A stretch of DNA of 64,000 bases from Bradyrhizobium diazoefficiens (GCF_016616885.1 NZ_CP067102.1:8021096-8085095), one strand, 5' to 3'; shown: positions 28,692 to 37,599, numbered from the stretch's first letter. Made by a program: numbers and translations. The notes: generated by a model from the sequence alone, not told the origin.

Positions 28692-29771
28692 ATGGCAAAA
28701 CTCATCAAGACTTCTGTCAAAACCGTCGACGTGGCGGATTCCTACGCGGTGCGGCTGATGCAGCATCTGGTGGTGCCGACCTTCGTGATCGACCCGAAGC
28801 GCCGCGTCGTGATCTGGAACAGGGCGTGCGAGCGGCTGACCGGCGTTGCAGCCGCCGAGGTGATCGGCACGACGAAACACTGGCAGGCCTTCTACGAGAC
28901 CAAGCGCCCTTGCCTTGCCGATCTGGTCGCGCTTGACCGCCCCGAGCAGCTACCTGAATTCTATTCGGAGTACGCCGCGCGCGGCCACAACGGGCTCGGG
29001 TTCAGCGCGGAGAACTGGTGCGTGATGCCGAAGCTCGGCAGCCAGCTCTATCTCGCGATCGACGCCGGCCCCATCCATGACGAGGCCGGCAATCTGATCG
29101 CCGTGGTGGAGACGCTGCGCGACCTCACCGACCAGAAGCGCGCCGAGATGGCGCTGAAGGAGCTCGCCACCAAGGACGGGCTGACCGGGCTATCGAACCG
29201 CCGCTCCTTCGACCAGATGCTGATGACCGAATGGGCGCGCGCGCAGCGGACGCAGAAGCCGTTGGCGCTGCTGTTCGTCGACGTCGATCATTTCAAGTTG
29301 TTCAACGACGAGCACGGCCACCAGTCCGGCGACGAATGCCTGCGCGAGGTCGCGCGCGTCGTCAGCCGCCATGCGGTGCGCCCGCTCGACCTGGCCAGCC
29401 GCTATGGTGGCGAGGAATTCGCGCTGATCCTGCCCGACATGAGCTGCGACGATGCCTGCGCCATTGCTGAGGAGATCCGCGGTGCCGTCATGGCGTTGCG
29501 GATCGCCCATGGCGCCCACGGGGCCGGCAACCACGTCACCCTCAGCGTCGGCGTCGCCAGTCATATCCCCGGCGAGGCCGACGGCGGCCCCGACCGGCTG
29601 CTGGGTGCAGCCGACCAGGGGCTCTATGCGGCCAAAAGGCTCGGCCGCAACCGTGTCGTCTGCTCCGAGCGGCTGCTGGCCGAATTTGCAGGCCTCGGCA
29701 GGGACAATGTGCCGTTGAGTGGTCAGGTGAGTGGTCAGGTTCCTGGCCTGGCCCCGCGCAAATCCGCCTAA
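28692..29771 (+). CDS. PAS-GGDEF diguanylate cyclase
   Basis: ATG 28692 lies one base beyond the stop of the GGDEF-EAL gene, so the two are co-transcribed. The 359-residue protein has an N-terminal PAS domain (about 20-150, VVPTFVIDPKRRVVIWNRAC) and a GGDEF domain with the active-site motif GGEEF at 239-243. An RxxD product-inhibition site (RPLD) stands before it. No membrane segment is present. It synthesises c-di-GMP; the pairing with a dual sensor suggests a local signalling module. A short run of GQVSGQVPG repeats ends the protein. Confidence 0.9.
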   Translation: MAKLIKTSVKTVDVADSYAVRLMQHLVVPTFVIDPKRRVVIWNRACERLTGVAAAEVIGTTKHWQAFYETKRPCLADLVALDRPEQLPEFYSEYAARGHNGLGFSAENWCVMPKLGSQLYLAIDAGPIHDEAGNLIAVVETLRDLTDQKRAEMALKELATKDGLTGLSNRRSFDQMLMTEWARAQRTQKPLALLFVDVDHFKLFNDEHGHQSGDECLREVARVVSRHAVRPLDLASRYGGEEFALILPDMSCDDACAIAEEIRGAVMALRIAHGAHGAGNHVTLSVGVASHIPGEADGGPDRLLGAADQGLYAAKRLGRNRVVCSERLLAEFAGLGRDNVPLSGQVSGQVPGLAPRKSA

Positions 29772-29837
29772 AGCGCGCTGGTTGTCACGGCGAGACCGGT
29801 TGCCCGCCCCGCGCCAATCGGCTAATGAACCCTCGTT

Positions 29838-29914
29838 GCGCCCGTAGCTCAGCTGGATAGAGCGTTGCCCTCCGAAGGCAAAGGTCACACGTTCGAATCG
29901 TGTCGGGCGCGCCA
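29838..29914 (+). tRNA. tRNA-Arg (anticodon CCG)
   Basis: The 77-nt cloverleaf has acceptor strands GCGCCCG and CGGGCGC, encoded 3' GCCA, a D-arm with AGCTCAGCTGGATAGAGC, the anticodon arm TTGCC-CTCCGAA-GGCAA reading CCG, and the T-loop GTTCGAATC. It decodes CGG. Its 3' end overlaps a 15-bp direct repeat that recurs 3.5 kb downstream. Confidence 0.96.
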
Positions 29915-29920
29915 CTTCGG
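29906..29920 (+). repeat. attL-like direct repeat in tRNA-Arg 3' end
   Basis: It covers the last 9 bases of the tRNA gene and 6 bases beyond. The copy at 33389-33403 is identical, and one mismatch extends the match upstream by three bases. Confidence 0.65.
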
Positions 29921-30242
29921 TACAAAACTGGGCACGCCAAAACCAGCCGTTTTTGCGCTTTCAGCGGCGACGAGCGTGCGCAAGAGCACGCTTTTCGACC
30001 TCATGATACGAACTTCTTTCGGGTCCACTCCACCGCTGGGCCAGCGCGCGCAGGGCGGGATGCATGCCGAGCATGCGCAGCAGGACGCTACGCTGCGAAC
30101 GATGGCGCTCGGAATGTCGATTTTGAATACTTTCTCGGTTCGAACGGCACCAGGCCGCTTCATACGGCGCCGCAGTGCCATCCAAATCAATGTGCAGACA
30201 AACACTTACAACCCCCGACGGCCCGCAGCGACACCGTCGTTT

Positions 30243-30368
30243 TTATCTTGCCGTCCCTGATCTGCGCTGTTTCGGCATCTCTCGCAGCAGAGGATCCCGC
30301 CCTTCTTCGTTCAAGCAGATCTCAAGCTCGCCATTCGCAGCTAGGTTAATGGTTATTCTCGCTGCCAT
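30243..30368 (-). CDS. small uncharacterised protein, possibly truncated
   Basis: The 41-codon frame reads MAARITINLAANGELEICLN, then EEGRDPLLREM. The pattern of beta-strand residues plus LNEEGRD recalls small rhizobial proteins that are normally a little longer, so the C-terminus may have been lost to a frameshift. No known function. It lies inside the tRNA-Arg island and is divergent from the HExxH gene. The rest of the 29915-30520 interval shows no convincing gene. Confidence 0.35.
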   Translation of the reverse strand: MAARITINLAANGELEICLNEEGRDPLLREMPKQRRSGTAR

Positions 30369-30521
30369 GATGCACCTCTGAGGTTGAGAGCAATACTAAG
30401 CCGAATCGAGTTTGGTTTTCGTTAGCAAACCCTAACGCAGCCGCTAAGAATTTTGGCCGTGCCGGTAAGCGGGCCGAAAGTACCGTATCGTATCAATCAG
30501 GCATCGAACGCCGAGTTCAGA

Positions 30522-31199
30522 ATGCGCAGGGAACGCCAGAAGCCGCCCAAAGTTCGTCCGAGCCTTATCGACAGGATACAGCTGGCGGCGTCCTATGGTC
30601 GGCAGGTTGATGGGATTTGGATCGGAAGTTACTTTGCGCCGGAGCACTTGTCGCGCGTCGAACGTGCGCTACTTCTCGTAAAGCAGCACAGTCCCTTGCA
30701 GTACTCCCGCATTATCAGGGACCTTGAGCGTATTTGGATTTTCCTGCTGCCGGGCGGGCTTGCCGAATACAAGCATTCACTCAAGGCGTGCGTGCTCGAC
30801 AAGCGATTCGTGGCCGATTCGGCTGTGAGTATAGAACAGATCGCCTCAGCTATCGTGCACGAAGCCACGCACGCAAAGCTGGAGCGGTTCGGAATCGAAT
30901 ACGACGAAGATCAGCGCGCGAGAATCGAGGCGATCTGTTTTCGTCGAGAGTTGGCCTTTGCCGTTCGATTGCCTGACGGCGCCCGGCTCTGGGAAGACCG
31001 CGCACGAGATTTAAATTGGTACCAAGCCAATCCAGACTATTTTCGTGATGCTCAATTCATCGAGCGCCACACCGATGGTCAAGACGAGATGCTTCGACAT
31101 ATCGGGACTCCGGAGTGGCTCATCCGAGCCACGCCCGCCCTGCAGTCAATAGTCGGCCGGGCAAGGAGATTGTTCCGCGTCGCCTCGCGTCCTGGCTGA
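30522..31199 (+). CDS. uncharacterised island protein with HExxH zinc-site motif
   Basis: The first ATG in frame (30522) gives 225 residues; GTG 30459 or TTG 30453 would add about 20. The centre contains SIEQIASAIVHEATHAKLER, with HEATH as a zincin-type HExxH motif, and a downstream ARIEAICFRRELAF that could supply a glutamate ligand. The N-terminal part has a basic stretch (MRRERQKPPKVRP) and no signal peptide. If the motif is functional it would be a cytosolic metalloprotease, but no named family is recognised. It is the only intact cargo-sized gene in the island. Confidence 0.6.
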   Translation: MRRERQKPPKVRPSLIDRIQLAASYGRQVDGIWIGSYFAPEHLSRVERALLLVKQHSPLQYSRIIRDLERIWIFLLPGGLAEYKHSLKACVLDKRFVADSAVSIEQIASAIVHEATHAKLERFGIEYDEDQRARIEAICFRRELAFAVRLPDGARLWEDRARDLNWYQANPDYFRDAQFIERHTDGQDEMLRHIGTPEWLIRATPALQSIVGRARRLFRVASRPG

Positions 31200-31615
31200 A
31201 CGTTCACAGCTACCGCAAGATCGCAGTTCATCGCAGGTTAAGGGTGCCGATTATGTCTAGCCTGGACGCGTGGAAATATCGTCCCGACCGCGATGGAACG
31301 ATCCTGGCGTACGCCGGAACTGAGCGCGGCGGAGCCGACACATGTGATTGCGCGGGCTGTAGAAACTTCAGATTGGTGCGAGCCGAAGTTTTTCCAGCAG
31401 AGTTTATTGCATTGCTCGACGAACTCGGCATCGATCCCGGCAAGGATGCTGAGGTCTATCACAATGCTCGACTTGCTCCGGGCCGTCACGATTATGGTGG
31501 GTGGGTACCACTTCGCGGGTACCCTGGATCAAACCGGAGATGTTCCGCTTATTGATTTGGGAAGCAACTTCACAGTTTGGATGGGCCAAGACGCCGGAGC
31601 ACCGCGACTGCCAAG

Positions 31616-33039
31616 GATCGTGTCCCAGGGAGTGGTGTAACTGGCGGTGGGACACCGCGCTCGCCGGCAAGGGCCGGACTGGTCAGCTGGCGATAGCCGG
31701 AAGGCTGACGGTTGGATCATCGCTCAACGGCGCGATGGTTTCCAGCGTCATGTAGCGGGCACGTTGGACGGCCCATTCATCGTTCTGCTCGAGCAGGATC
31801 GCACCGATGAGGCGGACGATGGCATCCTCGTTGGGGAAGATGCCGACCACCTCGGTGCGCCGCTTGATCTCGCCGTTGAGGCGCTCGATCGGGTTGGTCG
31901 AGTGCAGCTTGGTTCGATGCTGCGGCGGGAATGTCATGTAGGCCAGCACATCGGTCTCCGCTTCGTCGAGGAAGCCGGCCAGCTTGGGCAGCTTGGGGCG
32001 GAGTTGATCGGCGACCTTCCGCCATTGGGTTCGCGCGGCCTCGGCATCGTCCTGGGCGAACGCGGTGGCAATGAAGGCGGAGACGACGCGCCGCCCACTC
32101 TTGCCGGCATGCGCCAGCGCGTTGCGCATGAAGTGGACGCGGCAACGCTGCCAGGTGGCGTTGAGCACCTTGGCGACGGTGGCCTTGATGCCCTCGTGAG
32201 CGTCGGAGACGACCAGCTTGACGCCACGCAGGCCGCGGCGAGCAAGCTTGCGCAGGAATGCCGTCCAGAACGTCTCGGCTTCGGAGGGACCGATGTCCAT
32301 GCCGAGCACTTCGCGGCGGCCGTCACTGTTGACGCCGACCGCGATAATCACCGCGACCGAGACGATGCGGCCATTTTGGCGCACCTTCACGTAGGTGGCG
32401 TCGATCCACAGATATGGCCAGTCGCCCTCGATCGGCCGGGCGAGGAAGGCCTTCACCTTGTCGTCGATCTCGCCGCACAGCCGGCTCACCTGGCTCTTCG
32501 AGATGCCGGTCATGCCCATGGCCTGCACGAGGTCGTCCACCGAGCGGGTCGAGACGCCCTGCACATAGGCTTCCTGCACCACGGCGGTCAGCGCCTTCTC
32601 GGCCATGCGGCGTGGCTCCAGGAAGCCCGGGAAGTAGGAGCCCTTGCGCAGCTTGGGAATACGCAGCTCAACTGCGCCGGCGCGGGTCTCCCAGATCCGG
32701 TCGCGGTAGCCGTTGCGCTGGGCCAGACGTTCGGGGTTCTTCTCGCCATAGCCCGCTCCGGTCTGGCCTTCGACTTCCAGCTCCATCAGCCGCTGGGCCG
32801 CAAAGCCGATCATCTCGCGCAACAGATCGGCATCAGGGGTCTTCTCCATGAGCGCGCGCAGGTTCATCATCTCGTCGGTCATCGGTGGTTCCTCGAATCA
32901 GGTTGGTGTCAGCAACCCGACCCTACCGACGAATCATCGATGACCACCGCAAAGCCGCCCGCCCGCTACGGCGCTATTTGACGGCGCGCGTGCGGGCGGC
33001 TTTGCTCTACCGAGCTACACCATCAATTGGGACACGACC
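31616..33039 (-). mobile_element. IS256-family insertion sequence
   Basis: The element is 1424 bp. Its ends read GATCGTGTCCCA and, as the complement of the right end, GGTCGTGTCCCA, with further matches TGGTGTA inward, giving an imperfect inverted repeat of about 27 bp. An 8-bp target duplication, CTGCCAAG, flanks it exactly (31608-31615 and 33040-33047). It carries one intact transposase on the minus strand and splits the CxCxxC gene. Confidence 0.92.
31683..32882 (-). CDS. IS256-family (Mutator-type) transposase
   Basis: The 399-residue protein has the DDE core of the family: [17 protein letters not shown] (first D), [19 protein letters not shown] (second D) and the conserved block [13 protein letters not shown]. 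The C-terminal [20 protein letters not shown] carries the catalytic E. The frame is uninterrupted, so transposition competence is likely. Confidence 0.95.
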   Translation of the reverse strand: MTDEMMNLRALMEKTPDADLLREMIGFAAQRLMELEVEGQTGAGYGEKNPERLAQRNGYRDRIWETRAGAVELRIPKLRKGSYFPGFLEPRRMAEKALTAVVQEAYVQGVSTRSVDDLVQAMGMTGISKSQVSRLCGEIDDKVKAFLARPIEGDWPYLWIDATYVKVRQNGRIVSVAVIIAVGVNSDGRREVLGMDIGPSEAETFWTAFLRKLARRGLRGVKLVVSDAHEGIKATVAKVLNATWQRCRVHFMRNALAHAGKSGRRVVSAFIATAFAQDDAEAARTQWRKVADQLRPKLPKLAGFLDEAETDVLAYMTFPPQHRTKLHSTNPIERLNGEIKRRTEVVGIFPNEDAIVRLIGAILLEQNDEWAVQRARYMTLETIAPLSDDPTVSLPAIAS

Positions 33040-33136
33040 CTGCCAAGTCTAAAAGGCATGCAGGTTGTGCAGGTGGATTTTCAGTGTGATGCCGTGCCGT
33101 GGCGGTTGGATGAGCCCGAAATGGAATAGGTGAGGC

Positions 33137-33286
33137 ATGATCAAGTCTCGCTTGTCGTTCGAGATGCAGCCTATTGAGCCCGACCCGCAAGGTGGTTGGC
33201 AGCTTATGCTCTGGGATGGCTCGGCATGCCGGCTATCGAAGAGTAATCGGACCACCCTGCGATATTGGAAGTCCCGCGAGGCGTAG
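33137..33286 (+). CDS. small hypothetical protein at the island edge
   Basis: The 49-codon frame begins MIKSRLSFEMQPIEPDPQGG and ends LRYWKSREA. It starts 7 bp after the stop of the broken CxCxxC gene, so the two may have been co-transcribed. The ribosome-binding signal (GGTGAGG) is too close to the ATG to be convincing. No family is recognised. The remaining 33287-33507 holds only the attR-like repeat. Confidence 0.35.
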   Translation: MIKSRLSFEMQPIEPDPQGGWQLMLWDGSACRLSKSNRTTLRYWKSREA

Positions 33287-33388
33287 CGCAAGATCGTAGG
33301 CAGTCGAAGATTTGCCGATTGAAGCGTCCGGTCGAGTACGGCGTCATAGTGCGATGGCGAAAGAATAGTGCCCATCTTCATCGGCCGT

Positions 33389-33403
33389 GGCGCGCCACTT
33401 CGG
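33389..33403 (+). repeat. attR-like direct repeat
   Basis: It is identical over 15 bp to the tRNA-Arg 3' end copy at 29906-29920. It marks the likely right boundary of the island, 105 bp before the amidase stop codon. Confidence 0.6.
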
Positions 33404-33507
33404 AATACGCTATCGGCGCCAAAATCGGCCGGTTCTTCGATTGACCCCGTCGAGCTGTCGAGTTGGGTCGCCGCAATACGCGGTGCACCTGGCTCTCCTG
33501 CGGCAAG

Positions 33508-35091
33508 TCAAAGCGGGATTTCGGGCGGCCTTGCAAATCCTCCGTGCTCCCTTTCGAGCAGTTGAGCGAAGGCAAGCGGGGTGCGGTCCTCGAACAGAGG
33601 ACCGATGATCTGTACTCCGATGGGAAGCCCTGCCTTCGACCGGCCTATCGGCATCACCGTTGCTGGCAGCCCCGGAGGCGTCGCAAGCGTCGCCCAGACG
33701 ATCAGCGACAGATAGGGGTGCATCTCGCCGTCGATATCGATCGTTCGGTCCTCCTGATCCGGCTTCTGGTCGTGCGGGAACGCGAGCACGGCAAACGGCG
33801 GACAGAGAACCACGTCGAATTCCCTGAACAGGGCAGCCCATTGCTGGCGCAGGCGGGCCCGCGCGATTTCCGCAGCCATCATCTCGTGGTGGCTGAGCAG
33901 TGGCGCGCGCATTCGCCATGCCTTGAGACTGTCGTCATCCGGCTTCAGCGTGGCAACGTTCTCCTGAATCTTCTTGAAGAACTCGGGAGGCCGGCCGAAC
34001 GCGCCAAAGTTGCGCACCATGCGAGTATGCAGGCGTGCCGATTCGGCGAGATCAGGCACCAGCGAGCTGGACCGCGCAACGTTTGCTCCTGCCTTCGCCA
34101 GGCGGCTCGCCAGCTGATCGAGCGCCGCGCCTATCTCGCCGGCCACCGGCAGCAGAGGATGACTGTCCAGCACAAGAACGCGGAAGTCTTTCAGCGTCTC
34201 GTGGCGCGCTGGAGGGAGCACCAGTCGATAGGCGGTGGCCTCCTGTTCGTCGGGGCCGGCGAGGATGTCGAGCGCCGCTGACAGATCGGCACCGGTGCGG
34301 GCCATCGGGCCGCAAACGCCCAATCCGTTGGTCAGGTCAGTTGCCAGGGCTTGCGAGTGGGGTGGTGCGTGGCCGCGTTGCGGGACCAGATTGGATGTGG
34401 GCTTGTGAGCGAACACCCCGCACAAATGTGCCGGCACTCGCAGCGAGCCACTGATGTCGGAGCCGAGCTCGAGCGGCACGTATCCGGCGGCCAGCGCGGC
34501 CGCCGATCCGCCGGATGAGCCACCGGGCGTGCGCGTGAGGTCCCAGGGATTCTTGGTCGTTCCATAGATCTCATTGAAGCTTTGCCAATCGGCCATCGCG
34601 GTGGCCAGATTGGTCTTTCCCAGGATCACGGCTCCTGCCGCCTTGAGGCGGGTGACCGCAACTGCGTCTTCGGCGGCCCGCCATCCACGGCCCGACGGGA
34701 AGCCCCAGGTGGTCTGCAGCCCGCCGATATTGAAGGCTTCCTTGACTGTCATCGGTATTCCGAGCAACAGCCGGCGTTCGCCGCGGGCGAGCGCGGCATC
34801 GGCCTCGCGCGCCGCCGCCTTGGCGCGTTCGAAGTCGCGCACGACCACCGCATTGATGCGGGAATCGAGCGCCTCGATCCGGCCAACCGCATGCTCGAAC
34901 AATTCGCTCGCCGAAATCTTGCGTGCGTCGAGCAGCGCCCGCAGGTCGCTGACGCTGGCATAGTCCAGCCGTTGCTCGGACGCGGACGAGGGCGCGGCCT
35001 TTTGGCCAAAGGCCGGGGTGAGCTTCGTCGCCGCCATGGTTGCGACGGTGCTGGTGGCTGCCCCCAACAGGAAACGTCGGTTCATTGTCAT
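33508..35091 (-). CDS. exported amidase (amidase-signature family)
   Basis: ATG 35091 (MTMNRRFLLGAATSTV) is preferred because GGAGGA lies about 9 nt upstream; it gives 527 residues and a twin-arginine-like signal (NRRFLLG) with a hydrophobic stretch. The Ser-cisSer-Lys triad elements are present: GIPMTVKEAFNI (Lys), TPGGSSGGSAAALAAG (cis-Ser) and LGSDISGSLRVPAHLCG (nucleophile Ser). It hydrolyses an amide, probably in the periplasm; the substrate is unknown. It is divergent from a CadC-like regulator gene 121 bp away, which may control it. Confidence 0.88.
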   Translation of the reverse strand: MTMNRRFLLGAATSTVATMAATKLTPAFGQKAAPSSASEQRLDYASVSDLRALLDARKISASELFEHAVGRIEALDSRINAVVVRDFERAKAAAREADAALARGERRLLLGIPMTVKEAFNIGGLQTTWGFPSGRGWRAAEDAVAVTRLKAAGAVILGKTNLATAMADWQSFNEIYGTTKNPWDLTRTPGGSSGGSAAALAAGYVPLELGSDISGSLRVPAHLCGVFAHKPTSNLVPQRGHAPPHSQALATDLTNGLGVCGPMARTGADLSAALDILAGPDEQEATAYRLVLPPARHETLKDFRVLVLDSHPLLPVAGEIGAALDQLASRLAKAGANVARSSSLVPDLAESARLHTRMVRNFGAFGRPPEFFKKIQENVATLKPDDDSLKAWRMRAPLLSHHEMMAAEIARARLRQQWAALFREFDVVLCPPFAVLAFPHDQKPDQEDRTIDIDGEMHPYLSLIVWATLATPPGLPATVMPIGRSKAGLPIGVQIIGPLFEDRTPLAFAQLLEREHGGFARPPEIPL

Positions 35092-35212
35092 TGCTTGACT
35101 TCCTCCGCCACGATCCGGCGCGCCATTCCCGCGCCCCTCGGTTTGGGCTAGCATCGCGTGTCGATTGCCGAGCCTGGGCGCAGTGGCGCCACGACACCCG
35201 AAAGAGCGCCGA

Positions 35213-36979
35213 ATGAACGCCGAAATTGGCACGAAAACCAAGCCGGGCGCGGCTGGTGGCGACGAACCGGCCCCGATTTCCCGCCGCGCGCTTCACTTTG
35301 CCGATTTTGACGTCGACCTCGAGCGCGGCGAATTGCGTGTCGGCGGCACCGCAATTGCCTTGCGCCCGAAGAGCTTTGCGCTGCTGGTTTACCTCGCCCG
35401 TCATCCCGGCCGGCTATTGGCCAAGGACGAGCTCATTGAAGCGGTTTGGCCCGATGTGACGGTGACCGACGACTCCCTGGTTCAATGCATCAGCGAGCTG
35501 CGAGCCGCGCTTGGTGACGGCGACCAACGCCTGATCAAGACCGTGCCTCGCCGTGGTTATTTGCTGGACGCCCACCCTGTCGATAGGCCTCCGGTCGTCG
35601 ATCAAACGGTCGTACGCGATGCGGGTACCACCGATCCGCACCGCGCTTCGCTTCAGGCGCCCTCGCGTCGTAGAACGTTGCCGTGGCTGCCTGCAGTGGC
35701 AGCCGTATGTACGGTCTCGCTTGCCGGAGCGCTCTGGTTCGGGTTTCCGCATCGCGAACGGAATGCCGCCCTCGTCACCAAGAACACGATCACGGTTTTG
35801 CCGCTTGTCGGTGTTGGCGGCGAGAACGCCGCTGACCTCGCCGAGGCCGTTACCGAAGATCTCACCATCGAGGTGTCGCGTTTGCCCGACACGCTCGTGA
35901 TCGGATATCCAACAGGGCATTCGCCGACCGGTCCCGATAGCGATCCACAAAGCGTCGGCCGCCGATTGGATGTCGCCTACGTCTTGGGCGGCAGCCTACA
36001 GCGGCAAGGCGAAGCGGTCTCAATCGCTCTGAAACTGCAAGCGAGTACCACCGGCGCGCTGTTATGGTCGGGCCGATTCGACTATCCTGAACCAGCCGGA
36101 TGGAATTGGCGCCGCGACATCACGGCGCGCATTGCCAATGAGCTGAAGGTACGCATTGACGAGGCCGGGACGCCCGTCGACAGGCCTTATGCCGGGCGTA
36201 CGTTTGCCGCCATCGATCCCACGCTTCAGGGCTGGCGCCTGCTGAAGCGGATCCATACGCGAGAAGAGCCGCAGAGGGCGCGCGCCCTGTTCGAGCAGGC
36301 GTTACAGATAGACCCCGACTCCGCCTCTGCGCTGGCCGGACTTGCCATGAGTCACATCACCGAGGTGTTGACCCGCTGGAGCAAGGCGCCGGACACCCAG
36401 ACCGCGCTTGCCGCGCAAACGATCGAGCGTTCATTGGCACTGCAGCCAAATGATCCCCGCGCAAATTACGTGCGAAGCCTGGTGCTATCCGTGCAAGGTC
36501 GGATCGGCGATGCGGACCAGGCCATCCAACGCGTGCTGTCACTCTATCCGAACCAACCGCGGGCGCTGCAGCGGCTGGGCTTTCTGAGGCTGCAGCAGGG
36601 TCGTCCGGAAGAGGTAGCGGCGCTGGTCATGCTATCGCTCCGTCTTGATCCACTCGATGCTGAACAGGTGAGCCTTGGCCACTTCACGCTGGGAATGGCC
36701 GAATTCCACCTGCATCATGATGAGACGGCCTACGCGCACATGCGACAGGCGACGATCAGTAGTCCGCAAAATGGATTTGCCTGGCAATGGCTGGCGGCGA
36801 TCGATGGCCTGCACGGTCGCAGCGAGCAAGCCAGGACGAATTTGATTGAATACCTAAAGCGCAATCCCAGCCACACGGTGAGTAGCCTGAAATCGTCGGA
36901 ATACTCGCGCAACGCTGTGTTCTGGCAGGAGCGCAATCGCTTCTATGAAGGTCTAAGGATGGCGGGGCTGCCGGAGTAG
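35213..36979 (+). CDS. CadC-like winged-helix regulator with TPR region
   Basis: ATG 35213 gives 588 residues. The N-terminus holds an OmpR/PhoB-type winged helix (about 28-120: FDVDLERGELRVGG, WPDVTVTDDSLVQCISELRA, IKTVPRRGYLL). A transmembrane segment follows (about 160-180, LPAVAAVCTVSLAGALWFGF), then a TolB/FlgO-like domain (ITVLPLVGVGG to LLWSGRFDYP) and TPR helices from about 350 to the end. This is a one-component membrane-bound regulator whose outer part may sense the envelope. No phosphorylation domain is present. It is divergent from the amidase. Confidence 0.87.
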   Translation: MNAEIGTKTKPGAAGGDEPAPISRRALHFADFDVDLERGELRVGGTAIALRPKSFALLVYLARHPGRLLAKDELIEAVWPDVTVTDDSLVQCISELRAALGDGDQRLIKTVPRRGYLLDAHPVDRPPVVDQTVVRDAGTTDPHRASLQAPSRRRTLPWLPAVAAVCTVSLAGALWFGFPHRERNAALVTKNTITVLPLVGVGGENAADLAEAVTEDLTIEVSRLPDTLVIGYPTGHSPTGPDSDPQSVGRRLDVAYVLGGSLQRQGEAVSIALKLQASTTGALLWSGRFDYPEPAGWNWRRDITARIANELKVRIDEAGTPVDRPYAGRTFAAIDPTLQGWRLLKRIHTREEPQRARALFEQALQIDPDSASALAGLAMSHITEVLTRWSKAPDTQTALAAQTIERSLALQPNDPRANYVRSLVLSVQGRIGDADQAIQRVLSLYPNQPRALQRLGFLRLQQGRPEEVAALVMLSLRLDPLDAEQVSLGHFTLGMAEFHLHHDETAYAHMRQATISSPQNGFAWQWLAAIDGLHGRSEQARTNLIEYLKRNPSHTVSSLKSSEYSRNAVFWQERNRFYEGLRMAGLPE

Positions 36980-37096
36980 TGGTTCCCAAGTCTCCCGCCT
37001 TGCCCGCGAGGGGGCGACCTTCGCCGTCCGCTCAACCGCCCCTGATCTCACCTGCGATCCGGACGGGGGCCGTACGCGGCCCTCGTCCTCGCGATC

Positions 37097-37390
37097 TCAG
37101 TGCCTGACGCGCTCGAACACCACGATCACGCCGGTCGGCTCGGGCTCGTGCGCCATCAGGCGCGTCAGGTCCGCGTCGCTCCAGTCGGCGAGGCTGACGA
37201 CTTCGCCGGTCTCGCGCTCCGCACTGATCGACGGGGTCGGCTCGAGAACTTTCAATCCCATCTCGTCGACGAAGAAGGTGTGTTCCCCGAACATGCTGTT
37301 GAGCTGGGGCATGGCGGGATGCTCGTCGGGCAGCACCTGGGCGCCGAGCTGGTTGACGGTCTGCTTCACCTGTTCGGATGTGAGCTTCAT
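37097..37390 (-). CDS. hypothetical protein, about 97 residues
   Basis: ATG 37390 (MKLTSEQVKQTVNQLGAQVL) is preferred because GGAG lies 7 nt upstream; ATG 37411 adds 7 residues. The protein is acidic and soluble, with FGEHTFFVDEMGLKVLEPTP and a C-terminus GVIVVFERVRH. No family is recognised with confidence. It stands alone between the regulator and the glycosylase gene, about 120-200 bp from each. Confidence 0.65.
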   Translation of the reverse strand: MKLTSEQVKQTVNQLGAQVLPDEHPAMPQLNSMFGEHTFFVDEMGLKVLEPTPSISAERETGEVVSLADWSDADLTRLMAHEPEPTGVIVVFERVRH

Positions 37391-37599
37391 GAGCTGCTCC
37401 GTTTCTGTCATGTCGTTTCATGGGCTTGAGCCGGCTTTTTGGCCGGAGCACGCGTTCCCTGCCCCTGTGTCGCCTGGCTCAAGCTCTCGAACGGATGCTG
37501 CGCACAAATGTTCCTGCAAAATGTATTTTGTGATCGCGCGTTGCATCTGCCGCAGTGACGGCGCGAGATCGCCACACGATGTCCACGATTTCTCGTGGG

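Larger units (their letters stand above)
31253..33129 (+). pseudogene. gene with CxCxxC motif, broken by a frameshift and an IS256-family element
   Basis: The first part reads MSSLDAWKYRPDRDGTILAY and continues through TCDCAGCRNFRLVRAEVFP to HDYGGW. There an extra G near 31505 shifts the frame; in the next frame the protein goes on with YHFAGTLDQTGDVPLIDLGS and ends at LP where the IS begins. Joining the flanks after removing the IS and one copy of CTGCCAAG restores LPSLKGMQVVQVDFQCDAVP, then WRLDEPEME and a stop at 33127-33129. The reconstructed protein has about 150 residues and an unknown function; CDCAGC could bind metal. Confidence 0.8.
29906..33403. mobile_element. small degraded genomic island at tRNA-Arg
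   Basis: The 15-bp sequence GGCGCGCCACTTCGG occurs at the tRNA 3' end (29906-29920) and again at 33389-33403, as expected for attL and attR. The interior holds an HExxH-protein gene, a gene broken by a frameshift and an IS256-family element, and small frames, with more AT-rich stretches than the flanks. No integrase is left, so the island is inert or a deletion remnant. The boundary claim rests on the repeat and the tRNA position. Confidence 0.6.

Noticed and set aside
29885..30205. 106-codon minus-strand frame overlapping tRNA-Arg
   Set aside because: It runs through the tRNA gene and has no recognisable features.
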